Part shown: positions 9,365-17,506 of the stretch, one piece after another
How positions within the stretch are numbered: position 1 is the first letter of the stretch
Layout of the letters: each line of letters opens with the position of its first letter
Source of the DNA: Streptomyces sp. YPW6
GTDB taxonomy: Bacteria > Actinomycetota > Actinomycetes > Streptomycetales > Streptomycetaceae
DNA length: 64,000 bases
Assembly: GCF_018866325.1 (NCBI RefSeq)
Contig: NZ_CP076457.1
Location: 310,001 to 374,000, forward strand
Direction of reading: 5' to 3'
Position numbers and translations under genes: made by a program
The notes under the pieces: model-generated
The model's input: only the letters and a program-made list of their open reading frames with translations
Told to the model about the DNA's origin: nothing
Databases searched by the model: none

Positions 9365-10726
9365 ATGACACGCCCCGTCCGCGTCGCCATTGTCGGAGCC
9401 GGCCCCGCCGGTATCTACGCTGCGGACGCGCTGCTCAAATCCGAGGTCTGCCAGGACCCGGGGGTCTCCATCGACCTCTTCGAGCGCATGCCCGCGCCCT
9501 TCGGCCTCATCCGCTACGGCGTGGCACCCGACCACCCTCGGATCAAGGGCATCGTCAAGGCTCTGCACCAGGTGCTGGACAAGCCCCAGATCCGGCTCTT
9601 CGGGAACGTCAGCTACCCGCACGACATCGGCCTGGACGACCTGCGGTCGTTCTACGACGCGGTGATCTTCTCGACGGGCGCCGAGGCCGACCGCGCGCTG
9701 GACATCCCCGGCATCGAGCTGGACGGCTCCTACGGCGCGGCCGAGTTCGTCTCCTGGTACGACGGGCACCCCGAGGTCCCGCGCACCTGGCCGCTCACCG
9801 CGGAGAAGGTCGCCGTGCTCGGCGTCGGAAACGTGGCCCTGGACGTGGCCCGGGTCCTGGCCAAGACGGCCGACGAACTGCTGCCCACCGAGATCCCGGA
9901 CAACGTCTACCAGGGCCTCCGGCAGAACAAGGCTCTGGAGGTGCACGTGTTCGGCCGGCGTGGCCCGGCACAGGCCAAGTTCAGCCCGATGGAACTGCGA
10001 GAGCTGGACCACTCCCCCAACATCGAGGTCATCGTCAACCCCGAGGACATCGACTACGACGAGGGCTCCATCGCGACCCGCCGCGAGAACAAGCAGGCCA
10101 ACATGGTCGCGCAGACCCTCGAGAACTGGGCGATCCGCGACGTCGGCGACCGCCCGCACAAGCTGTTCCTGCACTTCTTCGAGTCCCCGGTCGAGATCCT
10201 CGGCGAGGACGGCAAGGTCACCGCGCTGCGCACCGAGCGCACCGAGCTGGACGGCACCGGCAACGTCCGGGGCACCGGCCGGTTCACCGACTGGGACATG
10301 CAGAGCGTCTACCGTGCCGTCGGCTACTACTCCGAGGAGCTGCCCAAGCTCCCCTTCGACGTCACCTCCGGCACCGTCCCGCACGAGGCGGGCCGTGTCA
10401 TCGCCGGGGACGAGCACATGACCTCGGTCTACGTCACCGGCTGGATCAAGCGCGGCCCGATCGGCCTGATCGGGCACACCAAGGGCGACGCCAACGAGAC
10501 GGTCGCCTGCGTCCTGGAGGACCGCGCCGCCGGCCGACTGCCCGAGCCGGCCACGCCCGCGCCGGAGGCGGTCGAGGCGTTCCTGGACGACCGGGGCGTC
10601 CGCTACACGACCTGGGAGGGCTGGCACAAGCTGGACGCCCACGAGCAGGCGCTGGGAGAGGCCCAGGGCCGTGAGCGGATCAAGGTCGTCGAGCGCGAGG
10701 GCATGCTGGACGCCTCCGGCGCCTGA
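9365..10726 (+). CDS. fprA: NADPH-ferredoxin reductase, FprA/adrenodoxin-reductase type
   Basis: 453-aa cytoplasmic flavoprotein passing electrons from NADPH to ferredoxins, which feed P450s and other acceptors. FAD motif GAGPAGIYAADAL lies at about 12-24 and NADPH motif GVGNVALDVARVL near 158-170. The C-terminal ITGW-type segment (YVTGWIKRGPIGLIGHTKGDA) is typical of the mitochondrial-type reductases. ATG at 9365 is chosen because the conserved N-terminus starts there and GAAGGATC precedes it. It stands alone; a P450 lies about 50 kb away in the window, but no ferredoxin gene is seen. Confidence 0.93.
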   Translation: MTRPVRVAIVGAGPAGIYAADALLKSEVCQDPGVSIDLFERMPAPFGLIRYGVAPDHPRIKGIVKALHQVLDKPQIRLFGNVSYPHDIGLDDLRSFYDAVIFSTGAEADRALDIPGIELDGSYGAAEFVSWYDGHPEVPRTWPLTAEKVAVLGVGNVALDVARVLAKTADELLPTEIPDNVYQGLRQNKALEVHVFGRRGPAQAKFSPMELRELDHSPNIEVIVNPEDIDYDEGSIATRRENKQANMVAQTLENWAIRDVGDRPHKLFLHFFESPVEILGEDGKVTALRTERTELDGTGNVRGTGRFTDWDMQSVYRAVGYYSEELPKLPFDVTSGTVPHEAGRVIAGDEHMTSVYVTGWIKRGPIGLIGHTKGDANETVACVLEDRAAGRLPEPATPAPEAVEAFLDDRGVRYTTWEGWHKLDAHEQALGEAQGRERIKVVEREGMLDASGA

Positions 10727-10752
10727 TCGGCAGGACGCTTTCCGGCCACCGT

Positions 10753-13401
10753 CTAGGAGGCCGGATCCGGGGCGCCCGTCGTACGCCCCGGGTCCGGTCT
10801 CCTGAACGTGCGCCACAGATCGGGCCCCGGCTCCCGCGCCGTCCGGGCCCGTCGGCTGCGAGGGGCGTCGGCCCAGCGGGCGGCGAGCAGGAGCGCGATG
10901 TCGTCGGGGCGGTCGGTGGCCGCCCTGGCCTCTCCGATGACCTGGTCGGCCGTGTCGGCCAGCGGGACGGCGCCGATGCGTTCGACGGTGGCGCGCAACC
11001 GCTCGATGCCCTCGTCGATGTCCGTCCCCGGGCGCTCGATCAGCCCGTCCGTGAACAGGGCCAGCATCGCCCCCGGTTCGAGCCGTATCTCCGTGACCGG
11101 GTAGACCGCGTCCCCGTCGATCCCGAGCACGATGCCGCCGGGCAGGTCCAGCACCTCCGTCCGGCCGTCGGGCCGCCGCAGCACGGGCTGCGGATGCCCC
11201 GCCCGTACGGCACGGGCCACGCCGGTCGCCGGGTCGAGGGCGATGTAGCAGCAACTGGCGAACTGCCCCGGGTCCAGATCGATGAGCAGCCGGTTCGTGC
11301 CGCTCACCACCTCCTGGGGATCGTGCTTGCTCAGCGCGAAGGCCCGCACCGCACTGCGCAGTTGGCCCATGGTCGCGGCCGCGGCGACGCCGTGTCCCTG
11401 CACGTCCCCGATGACCAGCGCGAGTTCGTGGCCGGTCTCGATGACGTCGTACCAGTCACCGCCCACGTCCATGCCCTGGGTGCCGGAGAGATAGCGCCCC
11501 AGCGTGTCCACCCCGTCCGCCTCGGGCAACCGGTGGGGCAGCAGGGCGTCCTGGAGACCGCGGGCGAGGGCCGACTCGCTGTCGTAGCGCTGGGCGCGCT
11601 GCAGGGCCTGCGCGATCAGCCCGGCCAGGGCCGTCAGGACCGTACGCTCCTCCGGGCTGAAGCCGCGCGGCCGGTCGAAGCCGAGGATGCAGGAACCGAC
11701 GGGCCGTCCCGAGGCGATCAGCGGGAGGAACGCCCGCGCCCCGACGTCCGCGTCGATCGGGATGCCCGGATAGGCCTCGGCCAGGTGCTGCATGGACTCG
11801 AAGAAGATCGGGCGGCCCGTGGTGAGGGTCTCCACCCCGGGAATGCTCACGTCGAGCCCGACCCCGTCGAAGCGGTCGAGGAAGCCCTTGGGGAACCCCG
11901 TCTCCCAGGCGAGATGGAGATGGCGCTCGTTCAGCAGGTAGATCGCGAGCTGACGGCCGCCGAACGCGGGCAGCAGCTCGTCCGTGACCACCGAGGAGAC
12001 CTGACGTGCCGTCACCGCCTCGGTCAGGGCGATGGCGAGGGCCACCGGTCGGTACAGCGCGGAGGAACGGTCGGCGGTCGAGCCGATGCCCAGCCCCGGC
12101 GCGGTGACGGAGCCGGGGGCGTAGGCGGGCTGATCGGTCGCCTGGAGGACGACGCTCAGCCCGTCGTGGCCGGGGTACAGCGACACCGACAGCCAGAGTG
12201 CGGGCGGGCGCCGGGCGAGGAAGTGGACGGGCTCGTCCGCGATCAGGGCCGCCCGGTAGTGGTCCTCGTAGGCCCCGTGCCCGAACCACGGCAGGGCCTG
12301 CCACACCGGTTGGCCCACGAGCTCGGTGCGGGGGTGGCCCAGCAGTTCCTCGGCGAGGCCGTTGGCGTACGTGATCCGGCCCAGCCGGTCCAGGGAGAGG
12401 ATTCCCCGGGGCAGCCGGTCGGCGGCCTCCGGGACGACGGGCCCGGCACCCAGGTCGACCAGGAAGCCGGTCAGATGGCTGGCGGAGACGTCGCCGTCCG
12501 GGTGCGTCCAGCGGCCGGACAGCTCCAGCAGATGGGACCGGCCGTCCGGGCCGCGCAGCCGCATCCGGCGGACGACCGGTTCGGCGGACTCCACCGTCTG
12601 CCGGGCCAGCGCCCACAGCCCGTACACGTCCTCGGGGACCAGCCGTTCGGCGAGCGCGTCGACGGTGCCCGGGAAGGCGGCGGGCTCGAAGCCGAGAATC
12701 GCGCAGAGCTCGTCGTCGGCGGCGACCTGCCCGGAATGCAGATCCCAGTCGAAACGGCCCACCCGCACCGGGGGCGTGGTGGCGGCGGGCAGTTGCACGG
12801 GGACCGGCTCGCTCTCCCAGACGCAGTCGACGCCCCGTCGCTCCAGATCGGTGAGCGCGGCGCCGAGCCGGCGGCCCAGGCGGTGGAGACGTTCCCCGTC
12901 GGCGCGGGCGACGGGCTCCCCCGGTGTGGAGGCCCGCAGGACCGCCAGCACACCCATGCTTCCCCGGGGCCCGGTGATCGGCACCCACAGGGAACCGAAG
13001 GGGAACGGCAGCCCGGCCATCAGCTGCGGGAAGCGGCGCATGGCCTCCTCCGCGTCGGAGAGCAGCACGGGCCGCCCCGAGCGGTAGGCCTCGGACACCG
13101 GGAACGGGCGGTTCACATGCATCCGCCACCAGGGCCGGAACAGCGGGCCCGGCAGTCCGGCGAGCACCGCGAGCCGGAGCAGTCCCGGCGTCCGGCTGCG
13201 CAGGTAGACGCCGCCCGCGTACCCGTCGCTCGACTCGACGGCGCTGACGAGGGCCTGGGCGAGGACGAGGGACAGTTCGTCGGGCACCCGGCCAGCGTCG
13301 GCCGCCCCGGCGACGGTCCCGTGTCCGGCGGGCGGGGAAGACCGGGGCGTATCGTGCCGGGTCACACAGCCAGCATGCTCCCGATGCGGGGTGCCCCGCA
13401 C
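10753..13401 (-). CDS. PAS/GAF sensor with SpoIIE-type PP2C phosphatase
   Basis: Up to 882 aa, cytoplasmic. Layout: a GAF-like region (about 40-200), PAS-like domains around 215-320 and 335-430, a second GAF (about 455-620), then a SpoIIE/RsbU-type phosphatase with metal-binding VGGDWYDV and the IGDVQGHG motif. Such proteins dephosphorylate anti-anti-sigma factors and switch on stress or developmental sigma factors. No transmembrane segment and no HATPase domain. The start is uncertain: GTG at 13401 would have its ribosome site inside a hairpin (13405-13438); GTG at 13365 is an alternative. The last codons overlap the fprA terminator hairpin. Confidence 0.88.
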   Translation of the reverse strand: MRGTPHREHAGCVTRHDTPRSSPPAGHGTVAGAADAGRVPDELSLVLAQALVSAVESSDGYAGGVYLRSRTPGLLRLAVLAGLPGPLFRPWWRMHVNRPFPVSEAYRSGRPVLLSDAEEAMRRFPQLMAGLPFPFGSLWVPITGPRGSMGVLAVLRASTPGEPVARADGERLHRLGRRLGAALTDLERRGVDCVWESEPVPVQLPAATTPPVRVGRFDWDLHSGQVAADDELCAILGFEPAAFPGTVDALAERLVPEDVYGLWALARQTVESAEPVVRRMRLRGPDGRSHLLELSGRWTHPDGDVSASHLTGFLVDLGAGPVVPEAADRLPRGILSLDRLGRITYANGLAEELLGHPRTELVGQPVWQALPWFGHGAYEDHYRAALIADEPVHFLARRPPALWLSVSLYPGHDGLSVVLQATDQPAYAPGSVTAPGLGIGSTADRSSALYRPVALAIALTEAVTARQVSSVVTDELLPAFGGRQLAIYLLNERHLHLAWETGFPKGFLDRFDGVGLDVSIPGVETLTTGRPIFFESMQHLAEAYPGIPIDADVGARAFLPLIASGRPVGSCILGFDRPRGFSPEERTVLTALAGLIAQALQRAQRYDSESALARGLQDALLPHRLPEADGVDTLGRYLSGTQGMDVGGDWYDVIETGHELALVIGDVQGHGVAAAATMGQLRSAVRAFALSKHDPQEVVSGTNRLLIDLDPGQFASCCYIALDPATGVARAVRAGHPQPVLRRPDGRTEVLDLPGGIVLGIDGDAVYPVTEIRLEPGAMLALFTDGLIERPGTDIDEGIERLRATVERIGAVPLADTADQVIGEARAATDRPDDIALLLAARWADAPRSRRARTAREPGPDLWRTFRRPDPGRTTGAPDPAS
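10761..10797. terminator. Terminator between fprA and the convergent phosphatase gene
   Basis: A 14-bp stem with one wobble (CCGGATCCGGGGCG / 9-base loop / CGCCCCGGGTCCGG) lies 35 bases after the fprA stop. It sits inside the 3' end of the opposing coding sequence. Confidence 0.6.
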
Positions 13402-13404
13402 CTC

Positions 13405-13438
13405 CGGCGACCGGCCGCCCCCCGTCGGCCGGTCGCCG
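13405..13438. terminator. Hairpin after the 13448 gene
   Basis: Perfect 13-bp stem (CGGCGACCGGCCG / 8-base loop / complement) immediately past the stop at 13448 on the minus strand. Confidence 0.65.
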
Positions 13439-13447
13439 TCCGCCGGG

Positions 13448-14065
13448 TCAGTACAGCTTCGCGACGGCGGTGCGGGTGGTCTTCCGGAACCCCTTGAGCG
13501 GAGCGTCGTCCAGCTCTCCCATCTGCCCCCACTCGACGACGGTGACGGTCCGGCCGTCGCGGCCCACGGAGAACAGCCCGATGTCGGTGGCGCCGACCTC
13601 CGGGTAGGACGTGTCGATGCTGTAGAGGTGCGCGCCTTCCTCGACGTCGATCCGGCCGTGGTAGAGCGCCTCCCCCTCCAGGCCGGGGTCCTGCTCCTTC
13701 AGCCGGTCGAGGCAGGTCTCCAGGGAGCTCCGCAGCTCGGCGGCGAGCTTCTTGGCCCGGGCGGTGGTGGGGGCGACGGTGATGGTCTGGCGGGCGTTGG
13801 TGTCCAGCTCGGTGCGGAAGTCACGGTGGCGGCTGCCGGCCGCCGGAGCGATCCCGGTGGTGCACACGGATCCTTCCGCGGGCACTCCCTCGCGTACCGG
13901 ACCGGCCGTCCAGGGAGTGTGGGAGGCGGGCAGCTGGTCCGCGCTGAGGAACTTCGGCCGGGCGGGCTCGGAGGCCGGGGCCGCGGCGGCGGGCACCTGG
14001 GCCAGGGCGGTGACGGCGAGGCCCGTGGCCATGAGGGTCAGCAGGGCGGAGCGGAGGTTGCGCAT
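13448..14065 (-). CDS. Secreted protein of unknown function
   Basis: 205 aa. It begins MRNLRSALLTLMATGLAVTA with a typical Sec signal peptide ending near residue 28 (AAAA). The mature part has two cysteines (SVCTTG and LETCLDRL) that could form one disulphide, and ends in a compact beta-rich region. I do not recognise a catalytic motif; it resembles the small sensor-type extracellular domains common in actinomycetes. Start chosen by the signal peptide; the ribosome site is weak. The divergent Xre-family membrane protein at 14344 could be functionally linked. Confidence 0.75.
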   Translation of the reverse strand: MRNLRSALLTLMATGLAVTALAQVPAAAAPASEPARPKFLSADQLPASHTPWTAGPVREGVPAEGSVCTTGIAPAAGSRHRDFRTELDTNARQTITVAPTTARAKKLAAELRSSLETCLDRLKEQDPGLEGEALYHGRIDVEEGAHLYSIDTSYPEVGATDIGLFSVGRDGRTVTVVEWGQMGELDDAPLKGFRKTTRTAVAKLY

Positions 14066-14343
14066 GGTGAGGTTTCCCCGATTCGGATGGTGCGGTCGGA
14101 TGATGCGTGCCGTGCGGCCGTACGTACGGCGTCGCGCCGAGGCGTACGAAGCCGGGTGGCGCTGTACGAAGCCCGATGGCGCTGTACGGCGGCGGTACGG
14201 AACGGGCACCAGAGTGGGCCGACGCTCCGGATCCGGACAAGCGCGAGGGGACTTCCCGCCGGGCTGGAACCGTCCCACCCCTGGTGACGTGGGTGTTCTC
14301 CGGGGGCTGGAACGCCCTGGAACGGCGGAAGGGGAGGTCGAGC

Positions 14344-15948
14344 GTGTCGGGTGACGCCGAGGGCGCCGCGCGGACGGTGCTGGCGGAGCGGCTGAGCGCG
14401 CTGCGGGAGGGGTCGGGCCGGACGTACGCGTCGCTGGCCCGCCGCATCGGGGTCAGCGGCTCGACGCTGCACCGGTACTGCACGGGCCGGACGGTGCCGG
14501 TGGAGTTCGCCCCGGTGGAGCGGCTGGCCCGGCTGTGCGGCGCACCGGCCGACGAGCGGGAGGCGCTGCACCGCCTGTGGCTCCTGGCGGACGACGAACG
14601 CCTCGACCGGCAGGGAGCGACGGAAGGGCAGGAGCACGTGGGGGCGCGGAAGGGCGGGGCGCCACCGAAGGGCGCCGCGGCCTCGCCGCCCGCGCCAGGG
14701 GCCCTGTCCGGGTCCGCCGGACGGCCCGGCGAAGAGGCGTCCGAAGCGGTGGGATCTCCCGCCTCCACCCCAACCTCCGGCACCGACTCAGGCTCAGACT
14801 CCGACTCAGGCTCAGACTCCGGCCCCGGCCCCGGCCCCGGCCCCGGCCCCGGCCCCGGCCCCGGCCCCGGCCCCGGCCCCGGCCCCGGCCCCGGCTCCGG
14901 CTCCGGCTCCGGGCAGTCCGGCACGATCGGGGGACGCCCGTCACGGACATCGGCACGCCGGCCGCGTCGCATCCACCGCTACGGGCAGGGGCTCGGCGTC
15001 CTCGCCGCGGCGGTCCTCGTCCTCGCTCTGGTCGCGGCCTTCGGACGGCCGTGGTCGTCGGGGCCCGACGGCCCCTCGCCGGCGGCCCACACGCCGGGCG
15101 GGCCTGCGGTGAACACTCCGGAGTCCCCCTCCCCCGGCTCCCCGCGCCCCGAGAAGCCGCGGGGCACGGCGAGCGGGTCCGCGCGGAGCACGCCGTCCGG
15201 CAGCCCCACGCCGGCCGAGCCACCCGGTGCCGGGCAACGGAGCGGGAGCGTCCCTGAGTCCTCCGCTTCCCCGTCCGGCCCGGAAGCCGGGCGGGTGCCC
15301 TTCACCTGGACCGGCGACGACCATGTCTGGAAGAACGGCTGCGACCACGCCTACCTCCTCGACCGGGCGCCCGACGCCGTCCCGCCCCCGCCCGCGGAGG
15401 CCGACGCGGCGTCCTGGGCGGGGGCGCTGGGCGCGGTGCACGCGGGCGAGACCGGTGTCCGGATCACCTTGCAGGGGCGGGACGAGCGGGCCGTGCTCCT
15501 GGAGTCCCTGCGCGTCCGGGTCGTCGAGCGCCGCTCACCGGACCCGGGCCGGGTGTACCGGATGAGTTCCGGCTGCGGCGGGTCCCTCACCCCGAGGATG
15601 TTCGACGTGGACCTCGACGCCCCCCGCCCCGTGGCCCGCCCGCTCGCGGGAAACGACTCCGGCGAACGCATCGAGGCGGTCGCCTTCCCGTACCGCGTCT
15701 CGGTCACCGACCCCGAGGTCTTCCTGATCACCGGCCGCACGGTCGGCTGCGACTGCTCCTGGGTCGCGGAGCTCACCTGGAGCAGCGGCGGCCGGTCGGG
15801 CACGGTGCGCATCGACGACGGCGGGCGGCCGTTCCGTACGAACGGGGTACGGGGGCGCCCCGTACTCGACTACGACACGTCCGCCGGCCGCTGGGTGCCC
15901 GTGGCGGACGCCGCCGAGTCCGGTGAGACGGCCGGGGCCGCGTCCTGA
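14344..15948 (+). CDS. Xre-family HTH protein with transmembrane anchor and extracellular domain
   Basis: 534 aa. GTG start preceded by GGGGAGG. An Xre-type HTH occupies about 1-75 (TYASLARRIGVSGSTLHRYC). A very long low-complexity linker follows (Ser-Asp, then twelve Gly-Pro pairs), with one membrane helix near 215-240 (GLGVLAAAVLVLALVAAF), a second Pro/Ser-rich stretch, and an extracellular C-terminal domain (about 315-520). That domain carries paired cysteines (GCDHAY, SSGCGG, TVGCDCSW). The topology suggests a DNA-binding domain tethered to an outside sensor; this Streptomyces family has no assigned function that I know of. Confidence 0.82.
   Translation: MSGDAEGAARTVLAERLSALREGSGRTYASLARRIGVSGSTLHRYCTGRTVPVEFAPVERLARLCGAPADEREALHRLWLLADDERLDRQGATEGQEHVGARKGGAPPKGAAASPPAPGALSGSAGRPGEEASEAVGSPASTPTSGTDSGSDSDSGSDSGPGPGPGPGPGPGPGPGPGPGPGPGSGSGSGQSGTIGGRPSRTSARRPRRIHRYGQGLGVLAAAVLVLALVAAFGRPWSSGPDGPSPAAHTPGGPAVNTPESPSPGSPRPEKPRGTASGSARSTPSGSPTPAEPPGAGQRSGSVPESSASPSGPEAGRVPFTWTGDDHVWKNGCDHAYLLDRAPDAVPPPPAEADAASWAGALGAVHAGETGVRITLQGRDERAVLLESLRVRVVERRSPDPGRVYRMSSGCGGSLTPRMFDVDLDAPRPVARPLAGNDSGERIEAVAFPYRVSVTDPEVFLITGRTVGCDCSWVAELTWSSGGRSGTVRIDDGGRPFRTNGVRGRPVLDYDTSAGRWVPVADAAESGETAGAAS
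14821..14910 (+). repeat. (GGCCCC)12 hexanucleotide tract followed by (GGCTCC)3
   Basis: Twelve perfect GGCCCC units (14821-14892) run into three GGCTCC units (14893-14910), coding Gly-Pro then Gly-Ser pairs. The opposite strand is (GGGGCC)12, a sequence able to form G-quadruplexes. An irregular GACTCAGGCTCA run precedes it. Confidence 0.95.
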
Positions 15949-16053
15949 GCCGATGACCGCCGCGCGGAGGCGTGCGGGGCCGGGGGCGCTCATGCTGGTG
16001 GGGCGTGCCCGGCGGACCGGCGTCGGCAGCGGAGGCTTCCGGTGGAGGTGCCG

Positions 16054-17061
16054 ATGGACCCCGTCACCGCCCTGCGGCGGATCGCGTTCCTGCTGGAACG
16101 CTCGCAGGCCGACACCTACCGGGTGAAGGCCTTCCGTACGGCCGCCGCCGCCGTGGACGCCATGCCCGCCGGGGAGGCGGCCGAGCGGGTCGCCGCGACG
16201 TCCTTGGAGCGGGTCCCCGGCATCGGGCCGCGGACGGCCGAGGTGATCCGTGAGGCCGTGGCCGGGCGGACGCCCGGGTATCTGGATCGGCTGGAGCGGG
16301 AGGTGGCGGCGGAGCCGCCCGCCGAGGCGGGTCAGGACCTCTTCGCGCGGCTGACGGGCGACTGCCACACGCACTCGGACTGGTCGGACGGGGGCAGCCC
16401 GATCGAGGAGATGGGCCGGACCGCCGCGGAGCTGGGCCACGCGTGGGCCGTTCTCACCGACCACTCGCCCCGGCTGAAGGTGGCGCGCGGTCTGTCCCCG
16501 GAACGGCTGCGGGAGCAGCTGGAGGTGGTGGCACGGCTCAACGGAACGTGGGCCCCGTTCCGGCTGCTGACGGGGATCGAGTGCGACATCCTGCCGGACG
16601 GCTCCCTCGACCAGGAGGACGAGCTGCTGGAGCGGCTCGACGTGGTGGTGGTCTCCGTCCACTCCGAGCTGCGGATGGATCCGGCTCCGATGACACGGCG
16701 GCTGGAGGCGGCCGTGCGCCATCCGCGGGCCCATGTGCTCGGCCACTGCACAGGACGCCTGCTCGGCGGGCGCGGCCGCCCCGAGTCGCGGTTCGACGCG
16801 GACCGGGTCTTCGCCGCGTGCGCCGAGGCCGGGACGGCGGTGGAGATCAACTGCCGGCCGGAGCGGCAGGACCCGCCCCTGCGGCTGCTGCGCAGCGCCG
16901 TCGCGGCGGGGACGCTGTTCGCGATCGACACGGACGCGCACGCCCCGGGCCAGCTCGACTGGCAGCGGCCGGGGTGTGCCCGTGCCGAGGAGTGCGGGGT
17001 GCCTGCGGACCGGGTGGTGACTACCTGGAGCGCCGAACGGCTCCTGGAGTGGGCCGCCTGA
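16054..17061 (+). CDS. PHP-domain phosphoesterase with HhH N-terminus (PolX-like without polymerase)
   Basis: 335 aa; GGAGG five bases before the ATG. Residues 1-95 correspond to the small helix-hairpin-helix region of PolX (RVPGIGPRTAEVI). The rest is a complete PHP domain with its metal ligands: CHTHSD, LTDHS, GIECDI, SVHSEL, GHCTG and DTDAHA. The polymerase palm of PolX (about 570 aa) is missing, so this is probably a nuclease or phosphatase acting alone. A HhH glycosylase-like gene lies 2 kb downstream, but no operon links them. Confidence 0.85.
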   Translation: MDPVTALRRIAFLLERSQADTYRVKAFRTAAAAVDAMPAGEAAERVAATSLERVPGIGPRTAEVIREAVAGRTPGYLDRLEREVAAEPPAEAGQDLFARLTGDCHTHSDWSDGGSPIEEMGRTAAELGHAWAVLTDHSPRLKVARGLSPERLREQLEVVARLNGTWAPFRLLTGIECDILPDGSLDQEDELLERLDVVVVSVHSELRMDPAPMTRRLEAAVRHPRAHVLGHCTGRLLGGRGRPESRFDADRVFAACAEAGTAVEINCRPERQDPPLRLLRSAVAAGTLFAIDTDAHAPGQLDWQRPGCARAEECGVPADRVVTTWSAERLLEWAA

Positions 17062-17103
17062 CCCCGCACCCCCGCCCGGAGCTGACCGCCCCCTCGGGAC
17101 GAA

Positions 17104-17153
17104 CACGCGCCCGCCGCCGCAGGTCACACAGGACCTGCGGCGGCGGGCGCGTG
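17104..17153. terminator. Bidirectional hairpin terminator, 22-bp perfect stem
   Basis: Perfect 22-bp arms at 17104-17125 and 17132-17153 around a 6-base loop (ACACAG), between two convergent genes, so it can stop both transcripts. Confidence 0.92.
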
Positions 17154-17164
17154 CGCCGGCGGGG

Positions 17165-17356
17165 CTACTTCTGCGGGTAGATGTCCCCGGCCTCCATGGC
17201 GCTCTGCTGTTCGCTCCGGTCCCGGATCGTCCGGGACTTCCTCTCCAGCCGCTCACGTTCCTGCGGGTCGCTCGCGCGCTCCGCGGCCTCGTGGAGCTGC
17301 TGGGCCTTGTCACGCATCTGCCGAGCCAGGTCGGCCGGTTCGTCCGAACCGCTCAT
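17165..17356 (-). CDS. Small DUF6381-like helical protein
   Basis: 63 aa; AAGGAG precedes the ATG. Highly charged and helical (LARQMRDKAQQLHEAAERAS...), coiled-coil-like. It matches a family of small Streptomyces proteins of unknown function. No signal peptide or membrane segment. Confidence 0.75.
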   Translation of the reverse strand: MSGSDEPADLARQMRDKAQQLHEAAERASDPQERERLERKSRTIRDRSEQQSAMEAGDIYPQK

Positions 17357-17417
17357 CACCACTCCTTGGACGCCGGGTACGGGATCTCTGCCCCCAGCGA
17401 ACCAGCGACCGGCCGCC

Positions 17418-17472
17418 TCCGCATCCCGCGCGGCCCGGCCCCGGCCTGCTCCGCATCCCGCGCGGCCCGGCC
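17418..17472 (+). repeat. 23-bp direct repeat, two copies
   Basis: The identical 23-mer beginning TCCGCATCCCGCGCGGCCCG occurs at 17418-17440 and 17450-17472 (9-base spacer). It lies between two leftward genes and is non-coding. Confidence 0.85.
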
Positions 17473-17506
17473 GCCGGGAGCGGCGGTGCCGCCGCGTCAC
17501 GGGCGG

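Noticed and set aside
11194-13497. 767-codon rightward frame opposite the PAS/GAF/SpoIIE gene
   Set aside because: Antisense shadow; the leftward frame carries the clear phosphatase motifs.
14821-14892. GGCCCC run as an assembly artefact
   Set aside because: It stays in frame within an otherwise normal gene and is bordered by related degenerate units, so a true repeat is more likely; copy number still deserves checking.
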